Part shown: positions 35,581 through 44,102 of the stretch, piece by piece
Numbering within the stretch: the stretch's first letter is position 1
How the letters are laid out: every line of letters starts with the position of its first letter
Assembly (NCBI GenBank): GCA_964467985.1
Contig: CAYXTP010000007.1
Location: forward strand, 1 to 64,000
Length of the DNA: 64,000 bases
Source: GCA-2720975 sp964467985
GTDB taxonomy: Bacteria; Planctomycetota; UBA1135; GCA-002686595
Direction of reading: 5' to 3'
The notes under the pieces: model-generated
Told to the model about the DNA's origin: nothing
The model's input: only the letters and a program-made list of their open reading frames with translations
Database searches by the model: none
Position numbers and translations under genes: made by a program

Positions 35581-36552
35581 TTATTCACGCACCAATCCCG
35601 CAATGACCCCCTGCAGTCCCTGGGTCATGCGAGCCATTCGGTCGTAGGAGAGGGTCTCTGGGGTGTCGGTCTTCTGATGGTAGTGCGGGTTTCGGAACGG
35701 GGCCGTGTCGGTGACCATGAACGCGCGGTAGCCCTCCTTCCAAAAGGAGGCGTGGTCACTCCAGTCGATGCCTACGATTGAGGCTGGCAAAGCGACGGCT
35801 TGGGCGGGGAAATCCACGGCCTTGGCGAAAAGGGCACGGCTCTGTTCGACCAGGGATTTTGAGGGCAGGTCGCCTACGAAGGCGACGAAGTTGCCCTTGG
35901 TGGGGAAGCCTTGGGAAAGGGGTTCGGGGTACTTCTGGCTACCCTCCTCATCCGAGTAGTAGCCCAAGGACTCCAACGCGATCATCGCTCGGATCTGGAT
36001 CTTCTGTTCCCTGCACCAACGTGCGTAGTGATGGCTTCCCATGTGTTCGGAACCGAAGAAGGGTGGTTCCTCGTTGGCGAAAAAGACAAGGCGCAGGTCA
36101 AGGTCCAGCTTCTTGTCGCGAAAGTGTCGCGCCAGTTCGAGCAGGATCGCCACACCCGACCCATTGTCATCGGCCCCCGGTGTTGGGCCGCACGTGTCGT
36201 AGTGGGCACCGACCACAACCGTTTGCTTGGTTTCCCCAGAGCCGGGTAAGGTGACCTCCAGATTTGTGAAGGCCTGTTGCTCGACCTTGAAGACCTGATG
36301 CCGCGGTTCGTAGCCCATCTTCTCGAGTTGCGTGTCGAGCCAGTTGATCGCCTTGGTCAGAGTCAGTGGCTGCTTGTGATAGCGCGGCCCAATGTTCACA
36401 GCCAAGTGGCTCACATCGTGCTGCAGGCGCGCTCCTAGCTTTGACCTGGTGTCCTGGGTTCGAGCGGTAGGCAGCCCTGCTCCCGCCACAAGCGTGGTGA
36501 GAGTGATGGCAGCCATGCTGACCCTCTTCCTTGTTCCGGTGCCGTTCATCAT
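35581..36552 (-). CDS. Secreted M28-family zinc aminopeptidase
   Basis: About 323 residues from ATG 36552 or 36549. A signal peptide covers about residues 10-30 (AAITLTTLVAGAGLPTARTQ). Zinc ligands and catalytic residues of the M28 family are present: His/Asp in VVGAHYDTCG, bridging Asp in GADDNGSGVAILLEL, Glu pair in FFANEEPPFFGSEHMG, and a late His in GIDWSDHASFWK. It should remove N-terminal residues from peptides in the periplasm or outside. Divergent from the DJ-1 gene. Confidence 0.9.
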   Translation of the reverse strand: MMNGTGTRKRVSMAAITLTTLVAGAGLPTARTQDTRSKLGARLQHDVSHLAVNIGPRYHKQPLTLTKAINWLDTQLEKMGYEPRHQVFKVEQQAFTNLEVTLPGSGETKQTVVVGAHYDTCGPTPGADDNGSGVAILLELARHFRDKKLDLDLRLVFFANEEPPFFGSEHMGSHHYARWCREQKIQIRAMIALESLGYYSDEEGSQKYPEPLSQGFPTKGNFVAFVGDLPSKSLVEQSRALFAKAVDFPAQAVALPASIVGIDWSDHASFWKEGYRAFMVTDTAPFRNPHYHQKTDTPETLSYDRMARMTQGLQGVIAGLVRE

Positions 36553-36675
36553 CAAACCCCGCTGTTGGATGGTAGCGGTGCGGCGGTGGCGTGGGGACGC
36601 GGGAAGCACGACGACTTAGGACGGAAGCGGGCTCTGAGCCGTTCGGGGCCCTCGTATAGGATTGTGGGGCCGACC

Positions 36676-37281
36676 ATGAACCCCGAGAAGACCTCAATAA
36701 CCATGACCCATTCCATACCCAAGATCCTCGTGCCCCTTGCCACCGGATTCGAAGAGATCGAAGCCGTAACGGTGATCGATGTACTGCGGCGTGCAGATCT
36801 GGAAGTGACGGTTGCCTCCTTGGGGGCTGAGAACGTGCGCGGTGCTCGGGGCATCCACGTGCTGGCGGACGCCCGTCTTGGGGACCTGGACCTGGACCAA
36901 TTTGGGGCCGTCTGCCTGCCCGGTGGATTGGACGGGACCCTGGCCATGATGGAGGACGAGTGCTTACTCGGGTTGGTGCGCGACTTGCATGAGAGGGGTT
37001 CACTGGTGGCGGCGATCTGCGCGGCGCCCATGGTGCTCGCGCGGGCCGGGGTCGAGTCGGGACACCGCTTGACCTCTCACCCCAGCGTGCGCGATCGCCT
37101 GGGAGCGGCGGAGGTGTGCGAGGAGCCGAGGGTCGTGAGCAGCGGCCCCGTGATTACGAGTCAGGGCCCGGGTACCTCGATGGAGTTCGCGCTGAGGCTG
37201 GTGGAGGAGCTCTGTGGGGCACCCAAGGCCGAGGAATTGGCCCAGGCGATGGTGGTTGCCCTGGACCCCGGCCCGCGTTGA
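36676..37281 (+). CDS. DJ-1/PfpI family protein
   Basis: About 201 residues from ATG 36676 (ATG 36703 nine codons later is equally possible). The N-terminal strand ILVPLATGFEEIEAVTVIDV is typical of DJ-1, including the conserved Glu, and the nucleophile elbow has Cys in AAICAAPMVLARAG. The region GPVITSQGPGTSMEFALRLV ends the fold. Members act as chaperone-like, deglycase or glyoxalase III proteins; the exact role is disputed in the family and not visible here. Confidence 0.9.
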   Translation: MNPEKTSITMTHSIPKILVPLATGFEEIEAVTVIDVLRRADLEVTVASLGAENVRGARGIHVLADARLGDLDLDQFGAVCLPGGLDGTLAMMEDECLLGLVRDLHERGSLVAAICAAPMVLARAGVESGHRLTSHPSVRDRLGAAEVCEEPRVVSSGPVITSQGPGTSMEFALRLVEELCGAPKAEELAQAMVVALDPGPR

Positions 37282-37418
37282 CAGATTCGCGAAGCCGCCC
37301 GTATCCTCTTTGCGCTCCGGTGATGGCCTAGGGCCACTTGAGTCGCCTGATCGCGCCGTAACTCAGCCCTCGAGGCGGGGTAAACCAAGCGATCCTCTCC
37401 CCCCTCTCCAGCAGATTC

Positions 37419-38507
37419 ATGTTCTCCAAGACATTCCTTTCTTCGGGCCTTGCGGCACTCTTCGTCCTGACGGTTCCCGCCTCGGCGGACACCATCTTCA
37501 TGATCGATGGCACCTCCATCGAAGACGTCACCGTGCAGTCCGAGGCCTTGGACTTCGTGACCTACAGGGCTGGCAACAAAACACAGACGGCTGTGTCGGA
37601 TGCCGTCCTCTACGTGGACTTCAGCGCCAAGCCGCAAGACGTGGACCAGGCCGATGCTGCCATCGCAGACGAGTTGCTGCTGGATGCACTGGATGGCCTG
37701 GAGAACTTCCTGGCCGGCATGACGGAGCCCCCTCGGCGCAAGCCCTGGTCTTTCGCCTACGCCCTGTACCGCTTGGTTCAGGTGCACGAGATCATGGGCG
37801 AGTTCGACAAGGTCGTCGCCACTGTGGATCATCTGCTCGATGTGCAACCCGACTCGCGCTACGCACCGCTGGCACAAATGCGCAAGATTCAGGCCATCAG
37901 CGACTCGGGCAAGGACGTGACGGCATCCATCGCCGCCTTCAAGAAAATGATCGAGGGCAAGGGTCTAGGCGATCGCTGGATCATCGAGGCGGACCTGGCA
38001 GGCGTGATTTACGACGCCGCCCTGTCTTCTGCTGAGAAGACCAAGAAGCTCACGACCCTCTCTGCGCGTGCTGGCGTTTCCCACCCCCTGGCTCGCAACC
38101 GGGCAGAGGTGGCGCTTGGCGAGGAGGCACTACGCCAGGGCAAGGTTCCCGTGGCCCTCAAGATTTTCGAGGGTGTAGCCGCTGACCCCCGCGCCGATTC
38201 GCGCACCCTTGCCGCCGCCTATCTGGGACTTGGCGATTGCTATTGGGCCATGGGCGAACGCAACGCCGCGGAGGAGTCAGGCAAGGCAGATCTCATGAAG
38301 GCGCTCATGGCCTACATGCGTATCGTTGTGGTCTACAAGGCCGAGCAGCGCTACGTGTCCAAGGCCATGTTCTTCGCCGGGCGTTGCCTGCAGCTGCTGG
38401 ACGGCCCCGCCGCGCAGGAGCAGGCCGACAAGCTCTACAACAAGCTGATTCGTTACTACAGAGGGACCCGTTGGGCCCAAGAGGCCAAGGGCTTCCGCGA
38501 TAAGTAG
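37419..38507 (+). CDS. Secreted TPR-like protein of unknown function
   Basis: 362 residues. A signal peptide (LSSGLAALFVLTVPASA, about residues 8-24) precedes a small beta segment (TIFMIDGTSIEDVTVQSEAL) and then helical repeats of TPR type (YALYRLVQVHEIMGEFDKVV, AAAYLGLGDCYWAMGERNAA, KAMFFAGRCLQLL). The C-terminus (YNKLIRYYRGTRWAQEAKGF) resembles outer-membrane assembly lipoprotein-like TPR tails. No Cys lipobox. A periplasmic scaffold is likely; nothing more can be assigned. Two hairpins follow the stop. Confidence 0.75.
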   Translation: MFSKTFLSSGLAALFVLTVPASADTIFMIDGTSIEDVTVQSEALDFVTYRAGNKTQTAVSDAVLYVDFSAKPQDVDQADAAIADELLLDALDGLENFLAGMTEPPRRKPWSFAYALYRLVQVHEIMGEFDKVVATVDHLLDVQPDSRYAPLAQMRKIQAISDSGKDVTASIAAFKKMIEGKGLGDRWIIEADLAGVIYDAALSSAEKTKKLTTLSARAGVSHPLARNRAEVALGEEALRQGKVPVALKIFEGVAADPRADSRTLAAAYLGLGDCYWAMGERNAAEESGKADLMKALMAYMRIVVVYKAEQRYVSKAMFFAGRCLQLLDGPAAQEQADKLYNKLIRYYRGTRWAQEAKGFRDK

Positions 38508-38520
38508 TCCCCATCGGTAG

Positions 38521-38586
38521 CGGGGAGCTCTCAGTTCCCCGCGCACCACCCAGCGACCGCTGTCCTCGGAAGGCTAGCGGTCGTTT
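38521..38586 (+). terminator. Hairpin pair after the secreted TPR gene
   Basis: Two inverted repeats lie just after the stop at 38507. The first pairs CGGGGA (38521-38526) with TCCCCG (38536-38541). The second pairs CGACCGCT (38554-38561) with AGCGGTCG (38576-38583) and is followed by TTTGCGTT. The second looks like an intrinsic terminator with a short T-run. The remaining 236 bases up to the sigma gene hold no gene that I can support. Confidence 0.5.
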
Positions 38587-38822
38587 GCGTTAGCGACCCT
38601 GGCGTCTTGTGCGAGATCGGATTTGAGTCCCTGTAATTGGGGAAGTCCGAAGCGTGCCTGTCGCTGGCAACTCCGGCTCCCCACTGCAACCGGCCTCACG
38701 ACTCTCCTGAGTTTTCCACAGACTCAACCACCCGCGACTGCGACCTCTGGAGCCGGTCTGCTTGGACCCCCGCTGTGATCTGCGGCGCGGGTTCGGAGGG
38801 TCCGATTCCTTGGGAGGGTTGA

Positions 38823-39437
38823 TTGGAACAGGGTGATCATGTGGGCGGGCAGGGGGGGGCAAATTGTCGCGTGGATTGGGAGGGGCTGGAATCCTTTTGC
38901 CCCCTGCTGCGCAGTTTTCTGGGCCAGCGTTGCCGAGACGAGAACGAAGCCGAGGACCTGGTGCAAGAGACTTTGATCAAGGCAGCGCGCTCACAGTGGA
39001 GCGTCAAGGACCGCACGCGCATCCGAGGATGGATCCTGCGCGTGGCCGCCAACGTGTGGCGCGATCACATTCGCAAACTGCGGCGGGGGGTTGTGACGCG
39101 CAACGATGACGGCGCTCTGGCGAGCGCGGAGACCCGCGACACCGTGGGGGGCGCGGCCGATGAGGACACGGCCTATGACCTGGGAGCCCATTGGGTCCCA
39201 GGTGATGTGCTCCTCCACAGCCTGGGTGAGGTGTATGGGCGTTTGCGTGATCGAGATCGACTGCTGTTGAATTCCTACTACGGAGGGGACGAAGACACGG
39301 CGCTCACTGCTGAAGAGTTCGCCATCCAGCGCTCGGCCGTCAAGGTGCGCCTCTTTCGAGCCAGGCAACGCCTGGGCGACGCCCTGCGCAAGAACCTGAG
39401 TGAACGCCGCGCCAGGCGTCTGCTGGTTCGCCCGTGA
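38823..39437 (+). CDS. ECF-type RNA polymerase sigma factor
   Basis: About 204 residues from a TTG start with GGAGG five to eight bases before it. Region 2 is visible in NEAEDLVQETLIKAARSQW (about residues 40-58) and IRGWILRVAANVWRDHIRKL (about 67-86). Region 4 is seen as RDRLLLNSYYGG, LTAEEFAIQRSAVKVRLFRA (about 155-184). A poorly conserved insert lies between them. It overlaps the next membrane-anchored protein gene by four bases (GTGA), so the pair is translationally coupled and that protein could be its regulator. Confidence 0.87.
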   Translation: MEQGDHVGGQGGANCRVDWEGLESFCPLLRSFLGQRCRDENEAEDLVQETLIKAARSQWSVKDRTRIRGWILRVAANVWRDHIRKLRRGVVTRNDDGALASAETRDTVGGAADEDTAYDLGAHWVPGDVLLHSLGEVYGRLRDRDRLLLNSYYGGDEDTALTAEEFAIQRSAVKVRLFRARQRLGDALRKNLSERRARRLLVRP

Positions 39438-40222
39438 GTTGGCCGTTGGGCCGTACCCCGCGTCGATTGTTGGTCGCTACCGTGCTGTTGGCACTCGCCT
39501 GGTTGTGGGCAGCGGGGGGACTGGACGACGCGCAACCAATAAGTACCGCAAGTGACGCGGACCTGCTTGAGCAGGCTCAGAACCTGCGTCGCAGTTTGCG
39601 GGGCGCAGGCGCCCTGCGCGATGAGTTGCGCTATGAGGTCGCTCGGGAACTCGTCGAATTGTCGCGGGCTTGCGCGTCTCCGCAGACTTGCGCCGAACTA
39701 CTTCTGGATGCCGCTGAGGTCAACGCGGCCAGTGGCGAGCTGGCTCTTGCGTTGGATCAGTGTCAGCGCGCCAGCGGGCTGGCGAGTCTCGCAAGGAGCC
39801 GAGAAATGGAACTCCAAACGGCCCACTTGGAACGGCGTCTGGGGCGCCTGGATGAGGCCTGTGCCCGCTACTTGCGATTGACCACAGACAGTCTATTGAA
39901 GGGGCCCGACCGGGATGCGGCCGCTTATTGGTGCGCGCGTCTGGCGGAAGAACAAGGGCGCACTCGCCTAGCCCAAGAACGCTGGCTCGCCATGGCTCGC
40001 AACGCGTTTTTGACCAGGCGCCGCGTGAGCGCGTACGAGAGGCTGATGCTGTCGTTGATGCAAACGGGGGACAGCGATCAGGCGCGGCGCGTTCTGCGTG
40101 AACTGGAAACTGAACTTGGGCCCTACTTCCACGCCGTCACGCAACAAGGAAAAGAGCTGCGACGCGCCTACGACCGCACCCTGCAACGACTTGAACTCAA
40201 GTTGCAAGCGCAGGTGCAATGA
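39434..40222 (+). CDS. Membrane-anchored helical-repeat protein coupled to the ECF sigma factor
   Basis: 262 residues. One N-terminal membrane helix (VATVLLALAWLWAAGG, about residues 14-29) is followed by a long helical part with TPR-like spacing (LLLDAAEVNAASGELALALD, CARLAEEQGRTRLAQERWL). It starts four bases before the end of the sigma gene. Anti-sigma proteins often occupy this place, but typical zinc-anti-sigma motifs (H-x3-C-x2-C) are absent and the topology (short cytoplasmic head, large outer part) is not that of a standard anti-sigma. Role uncertain. Confidence 0.7.
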   Translation: MSWPLGRTPRRLLVATVLLALAWLWAAGGLDDAQPISTASDADLLEQAQNLRRSLRGAGALRDELRYEVARELVELSRACASPQTCAELLLDAAEVNAASGELALALDQCQRASGLASLARSREMELQTAHLERRLGRLDEACARYLRLTTDSLLKGPDRDAAAYWCARLAEEQGRTRLAQERWLAMARNAFLTRRRVSAYERLMLSLMQTGDSDQARRVLRELETELGPYFHAVTQQGKELRRAYDRTLQRLELKLQAQVQ

Positions 40223-40278
40223 GCTGACGCAAACGCAGCCTGGTTCAATTTGAACGCGATGAGTGGGCACGAATCATC

Positions 40279-40333
40279 GGAAGCATTGTTGATTCCCAAA
40301 AACTTTTTTAAAGGAGTGGGTACCAATGCTTCC
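40279..40333 (+). other. Inverted repeat upstream of a mini-ORF
   Basis: GGAAGCATTG (40279-40288) is repeated inverted as CAATGCTTCC (40324-40333), ten of ten bases, with a 35-base AT-richer spacer that includes a T-run and AAAGGAG. The right arm covers the start codon of the mini-ORF at 40326, so pairing would hide it. This could be an RNA switch or an operator; neither is shown. Confidence 0.35.
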
Positions 40334-40370
40334 TTTCCCACCGATCAAGCCGTATGACTGCACTCGATAG
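40326..40370 (+). CDS. Possible 14-residue peptide with a strong ribosome site
   Basis: ATG at 40326 opens MLPFPPIKPYDCTR and stops at TAG 40368-40370. A strong Shine-Dalgarno AAAGGAG (40310-40316) stands nine bases before it. No larger gene follows on this strand before the terminator at 40459-40496, so it would not be a leader peptide for a neighbour. It might be chance. Confidence 0.25.
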   Translation: MLPFPPIKPYDCTR

Positions 40371-40458
40371 TGAGAGGCGCACCTTCCTTTCCAATTCTCC
40401 GTCGCACGTAGTGACGGAACGGTGTGCCCGACGCTGTCAAATCTAACGCGACATCAAA

Positions 40459-40496
40459 AAGGCGGCCCGCCCGGGTGTTCCGGGACGGGCCGCCTT
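40459..40496 (-). terminator. Intrinsic terminator downstream of ugd
   Basis: A perfect 11-base inverted repeat, AAGGCGGCCCG (40459-40469) with CGGGCCGCCTT (40486-40496), has a further CCCG/CGGG pairing inside. Read on the - strand the stem is followed by a run of T (from CAAAAA at 40455-40460), the usual intrinsic-terminator form. It ends transcription of ugd, 66 bases after its stop, and can also stop + strand transcripts. Confidence 0.85.
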
Positions 40497-40561
40497 GTTG
40501 TACGCAGCGCAAGTGACAGGGACGGGCACAGGGAGAGCTACCCTGACCGCGTCAGTACCCG

Positions 40562-41863
40562 TTAGCGTCCGATCCCGTAGTAGGTGAACCCGAGTTCTTC
40601 GAGGGTCTTGCGCGTCCAGACGTTGCGGCCATCAAAGACCACTGGTTCCTTCAGAAGGGACTTGATGGCCTCGAAGTCAGGGCGCCGGAATTCGTTCCAC
40701 TCAGTCACGAGAACCAAGGCATCCGCGTCACGCACGGCATCCATTGGAAGATCAGCATACTCGACCCGGTCGCCGAGATAGTGGCGCTTGGACTCGTCCA
40801 TGGCCTCGGGGTCGTGAGCCACAACGCTTGCCCCGGCATCCAGCAGGGACTCGATTAGAGTGATGGCCGGCGTCTCGCGCATGTCGTCAGTGTTGGGCTT
40901 GAAGGCCAGGCCCCAGATGGCAATTCGTCGGCCGGAGAGATCCTCCCCGAAGGCATCCACGATCTGACGGAACTGAACCCGCTTCTGGTCGCGGTTGACG
41001 GACTCCACAGCTCTCACAATCTGAAATTCGTAACCGTAATCCTCAGCGGTCGAGGCCAGGGCCGCCACGTCCTTGGGGAAGCACGAGCCGCCGTAGCCCA
41101 CGCCCGCGAACAGGAAGCGCGAACCAATGCGCGCATCCGATCCGATACCCTTGCGCACATCATCGACGTTGGCGCCTACCAGCGAGCACAGGTTGGCGAC
41201 TTCGTTCATGAAGGAAACGCGAGTGGCCAACATGGCGTTGGCGGCGTACTTGGTGAGCTCTGCGGAAGCTACGTCCATTCGAATGATCGGGTTGCCCGTG
41301 CGCACAAAAGGCTCATAGAGCTCATCCATGATGCGCGAGGCGCGTTCGGAGTTGGCGCCAATGACCACGCGATTGGGCTTGAGGAAGTCATCGATGGCGG
41401 CCCCTTCTTTCAGGAACTCGGGGTTCGAGACCACATCGAACTCGTGCGCCGTGTTGGCCTCGATGGCCTGGGCCACGCGGGCCGCCGTGCCCACAGGCAC
41501 GGTGGACTTGTCGACGATCACCGTGTACCCGGTCATATGCTTGGCGATGGTTTCCGCGGCCGCCAAGACGTACTTGACGTCCGCTTGGCCGTTCTCGCCG
41601 GGGGGAGTACCCACCGCGATGAAGGCGATTTCGACCCCCTGCATGCCCTCTGCGTAGTCCGTCGTAAACGAGAGCCGCCCGTCCCTCAGATTTCGTCGCA
41701 GGAGCTCTTCCAGCCCCGGTTCGTAGATGGGGCACTCGCCCTTGCTCAGGGTGGCGACCTTGTCAGCATCGATGTCGATACAGGTCACCGTGTTTCCGCT
41801 CTCGGCAAAGCAGGTGCCTGCGACGAGTCCAACGTATCCGGTTCCAACAACAGCGATTCGCAT
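40562..41863 (-). CDS. ugd: UDP-glucose 6-dehydrogenase
   Basis: 433 residues. It oxidises UDP-glucose to UDP-glucuronate with NAD, feeding surface polysaccharide synthesis. The Rossmann motif GTGYVGLVAGTCFAESG opens the protein, the central helix domain includes NPEFLKEGAAIDDF and KYAANAMLATRVSFMNE, and the catalytic Cys is in GVGYGGSCFPKDV (about residue 260). The C-terminal UDP-binding domain has WGLAFKPNTDDMRETPA. All expected residues are present. It stands alone, with tRNA-Val about 137 bases upstream on the other strand. Confidence 0.96.
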   Translation of the reverse strand: MRIAVVGTGYVGLVAGTCFAESGNTVTCIDIDADKVATLSKGECPIYEPGLEELLRRNLRDGRLSFTTDYAEGMQGVEIAFIAVGTPPGENGQADVKYVLAAAETIAKHMTGYTVIVDKSTVPVGTAARVAQAIEANTAHEFDVVSNPEFLKEGAAIDDFLKPNRVVIGANSERASRIMDELYEPFVRTGNPIIRMDVASAELTKYAANAMLATRVSFMNEVANLCSLVGANVDDVRKGIGSDARIGSRFLFAGVGYGGSCFPKDVAALASTAEDYGYEFQIVRAVESVNRDQKRVQFRQIVDAFGEDLSGRRIAIWGLAFKPNTDDMRETPAITLIESLLDAGASVVAHDPEAMDESKRHYLGDRVEYADLPMDAVRDADALVLVTEWNEFRRPDFEAIKSLLKEPVVFDGRNVWTRKTLEELGFTYYGIGR

Positions 41864-41999
41864 GGGCGTTTGGGGGGCGGGGGCGTCTTGGCTGGTGGAT
41901 CCGGGATCCGGTGCAATCGAGAGGGTGGCAGATGGACTGGAGGGTGCGGTGGCGCCCGCCGGGGCCTGAGGATACCGTCTAGTGGGCGCGGGCCCACCG

Positions 42000-42076
42000 G
42001 GGCGATTAACTCAGTTGGTCAGAGTGTCTCGTTTACACCGAGAAAGTCGGGGGTTCGAATCCCTCATCGCCCACCA
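42000..42076 (+). tRNA. tRNA-Val (anticodon TAC)
   Basis: A 77-base cloverleaf with encoded CCA. The acceptor stem is GGGCGAT (42000-42006) with ATCGCCC (42066-42072), then A and CCA. The D arm holds CTCAGTTGGTCAGAG, the anticodon arm TCTCG-TTTACAC-CGAGA gives anticodon TAC for valine GTA codons, and the T arm has GGTTCGAATCC. It is flanked by genes on the opposite strand, so it has its own promoter. Confidence 0.97.
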
Positions 42077-42114
42077 GCATAGCTCGCCTTGAACCCGTCG
42101 GGGGGACCCGGCCG

Positions 42115-43311
42115 TCAGGCCTGCTTAGGAGCTTCGAGCAGCAGGGCGCCGTGACCTCGTTCCAGGCGCGCCACAGCCAACAGCCCTGGGTGTTTGCCTG
42201 CACCCCTGAAGCGTCGGGCCAGGGTCTCCGCATCATCAGGGTGCCCTCTCTTCTTGACGGTCAGCGGCCCCACATCGTGCTGCCGCAACAGGGCTTTGAC
42301 CCGTTTGGGATCCAGAGCCGAGGTCCCCAGCACCCGCCACGACCGCAGCAGGGGGGAACTTGGCTTGTGATCGCCCCCCAGATACGCCAGCCGTGGTCCC
42401 AGAGGACGGAGACCCTGCGCACGGGCAAGAGGGCCCACCAAGCCCGCCCCGATGACGGCCGGGTCGGGTTCAGAGAGCCAGCTCACGCTCTTCCACTGAG
42501 TCGCATCGAGGGACCGCAGCTCTTCGGGCTCCCCGCGCAAGGATGCGAGCGGGCCGTCAGGGCCAAGGACGAGTGCCTCCCGCAATCCCCCTAGGTCTCT
42601 AGCCAGGTTGCCAGTCCAGAGGGCCAATTCCCGCAACTCGCCCCCCAAGCTGATCCACTGGAGGTTGTGAGGCGACGTCTCCAGACCGGCCAAGAAGTTC
42701 GTATCCAAGCCGGGGGGCAGCTTGATGCAGGCTCCACGGTGTTTGAGTGCCAGGGCCAAACAGGACCGCAAAGGAGGCGACCAAGACTCGGTGTGCCCCT
42801 CTCGGGTTCCCTCTGGACGCCGGTCCGGGTCGATCAGCAGGGCGTCGGCACGGCAGGGCGGGTGCAGGGCATCTGCCCGGAGGATCCACGTGTTGGCCAC
42901 AAGCGAGGCCAGGTTGGAAGCCGCGCAGATCAGGGTCTGGAGATCGAGGTCCGACGTGACGACCTCAAGGTTTCTCCGAATGAGGGCCAAACTGTCGGCA
43001 CCGAGGCCCGCGGTGCAGTCCCAAATCAGGGAATCGGGCATCGACTCGGCGATGTGTTGCGCGCGGTGGGCCGCGACAGGCCCCGCGCTAGCCTGCTGCA
43101 GGCCCTTGCGAGTTAGGAAGCGCAGTGCGGGGTCCAAGGCCCGGCTCGCTGCCTTGTGCCGCAGCTCGTGCAGACTGGCGACGGCACGGGCCAGGTCGCC
43201 GGGCAGGCTAGCGCGCAGCTTTGAGGCCACGGCGAGCGGGTCGTGCAGGCCCTTGAGCTCCGCGATGGCCCGTTCAACCTGAGGCGAATCTAAACAGTTC
43301 CCGAAAGCCAT
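42115..43311 (-). CDS. SAM-dependent methyltransferase with THUMP-like C-terminal domain
   Basis: About 398 residues from ATG 43311; an upstream frame to 43407 exists but is less convincing. The N-terminal helical part is followed by a methyltransferase core (LIWDCTAGLGADSLALIRRN, about residues 115-134, with DLDLQTLICAASNL and ADALLIDPDRRPEG carrying the DPP-like DPDR). The end of the protein (GTSALDPKRVKALLRQHDVG, LTVKKRG) matches the THUMP-like domain of this family, thought to bind RNA. The substrate is unknown. Divergent from the regulator at 43425. Confidence 0.82.
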   Translation of the reverse strand: MAFGNCLDSPQVERAIAELKGLHDPLAVASKLRASLPGDLARAVASLHELRHKAASRALDPALRFLTRKGLQQASAGPVAAHRAQHIAESMPDSLIWDCTAGLGADSLALIRRNLEVVTSDLDLQTLICAASNLASLVANTWILRADALHPPCRADALLIDPDRRPEGTREGHTESWSPPLRSCLALALKHRGACIKLPPGLDTNFLAGLETSPHNLQWISLGGELRELALWTGNLARDLGGLREALVLGPDGPLASLRGEPEELRSLDATQWKSVSWLSEPDPAVIGAGLVGPLARAQGLRPLGPRLAYLGGDHKPSSPLLRSWRVLGTSALDPKRVKALLRQHDVGPLTVKKRGHPDDAETLARRFRGAGKHPGLLAVARLERGHGALLLEAPKQA

Positions 43312-43424
43312 GGTTTCATTCTGGTCTCTGGATATGGGAGGCTCTGCTCGTTCGAGAGCCACAGGACTCGGGCGCGGCCTCGTCATCGACGAGCGTTCGA
43401 GTCCCACGGCTTCGAGGTGATCCC

Positions 43425-44102
43425 GTGCGACGCATCCTACTCATCGCAGCCGATCCTGGAGAGTCGGCACTTGCCGCTGGTCGGCTGGGCCGTGCTGGAC
43501 ATGAAGTAGTGGTCGCACCAGGTGGCGCGCGTGCACTAGGTCTGGCGCGCGCGGAGTCCTTCGGACTCATCCTGGTCAACGCCCAGTTGCACGGCAGCGA
43601 CTCCGTGTCTGCGGAAGTCGTGCGCATGTGCAACGACCTGGCCAACGTGAATGAAGAGGCGCAAGTTGTTGTCTTTTCTCCCAGCGACGTCCCGGCACAA
43701 GCCACGCGCGAACTCTACGAGGTTGGAGTCGTGGCCGTCATCTGCTCGTCACACCGCTGCGCCTTGCCGGCGCTGGTGGGATCCTTGCTCAACGATCAGC
43801 GCGATCTCATTCCCGCTGGGCAACCGCATCAGCCCCCGTCGAACGGATCAAGAGCTGCGCGGGTTCCGGGAACTCACCTGCCACAAGATTCCTATTCAGC
43901 AGGCGTCGCGGCAGATCCCTTCCAAGCCCGTGATCCTTGGATCATCGATCAGCAGGCGCCAATCAGTTTCGACCATTACGAGAGCAAGGTCATCGAACGC
44001 GCCATCGCCAGTTGTGGTGGAGACAAGATTGCCGCGGCTGGACTGCTAGGCGTCGGCAAGTCCACTCTATACCGCAAGCTCAAGAAGCTCGGGATCAGCT
44101 AG
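43425..44102 (+). CDS. Receiver-like domain fused to a Fis-type HTH, phospho-Asp missing
   Basis: 225 residues from a GTG start with GAGGTGA just before it. The N-terminal 120 residues have the alternating strand/helix pattern of a response-regulator receiver (RRILLIAADPGESALAAGRL), but the strand-3 phospho-acceptor position reads LILVNAQL, with Asn52 where Asp is expected. A linker rich in Pro, Gln and Ser follows. The last 40 residues are a Fis-family helix-turn-helix (SFDHYESKVIERAIASCGGD, GLLGVGKSTLYRKLKKLGI), the DNA-binding part of NtrC-type regulators; no AAA+ domain is present. A phosphorylation-independent DNA-binding regulator is inferred. Confidence 0.8.
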   Translation: MRRILLIAADPGESALAAGRLGRAGHEVVVAPGGARALGLARAESFGLILVNAQLHGSDSVSAEVVRMCNDLANVNEEAQVVVFSPSDVPAQATRELYEVGVVAVICSSHRCALPALVGSLLNDQRDLIPAGQPHQPPSNGSRAARVPGTHLPQDSYSAGVAADPFQARDPWIIDQQAPISFDHYESKVIERAIASCGGDKIAAAGLLGVGKSTLYRKLKKLGIS

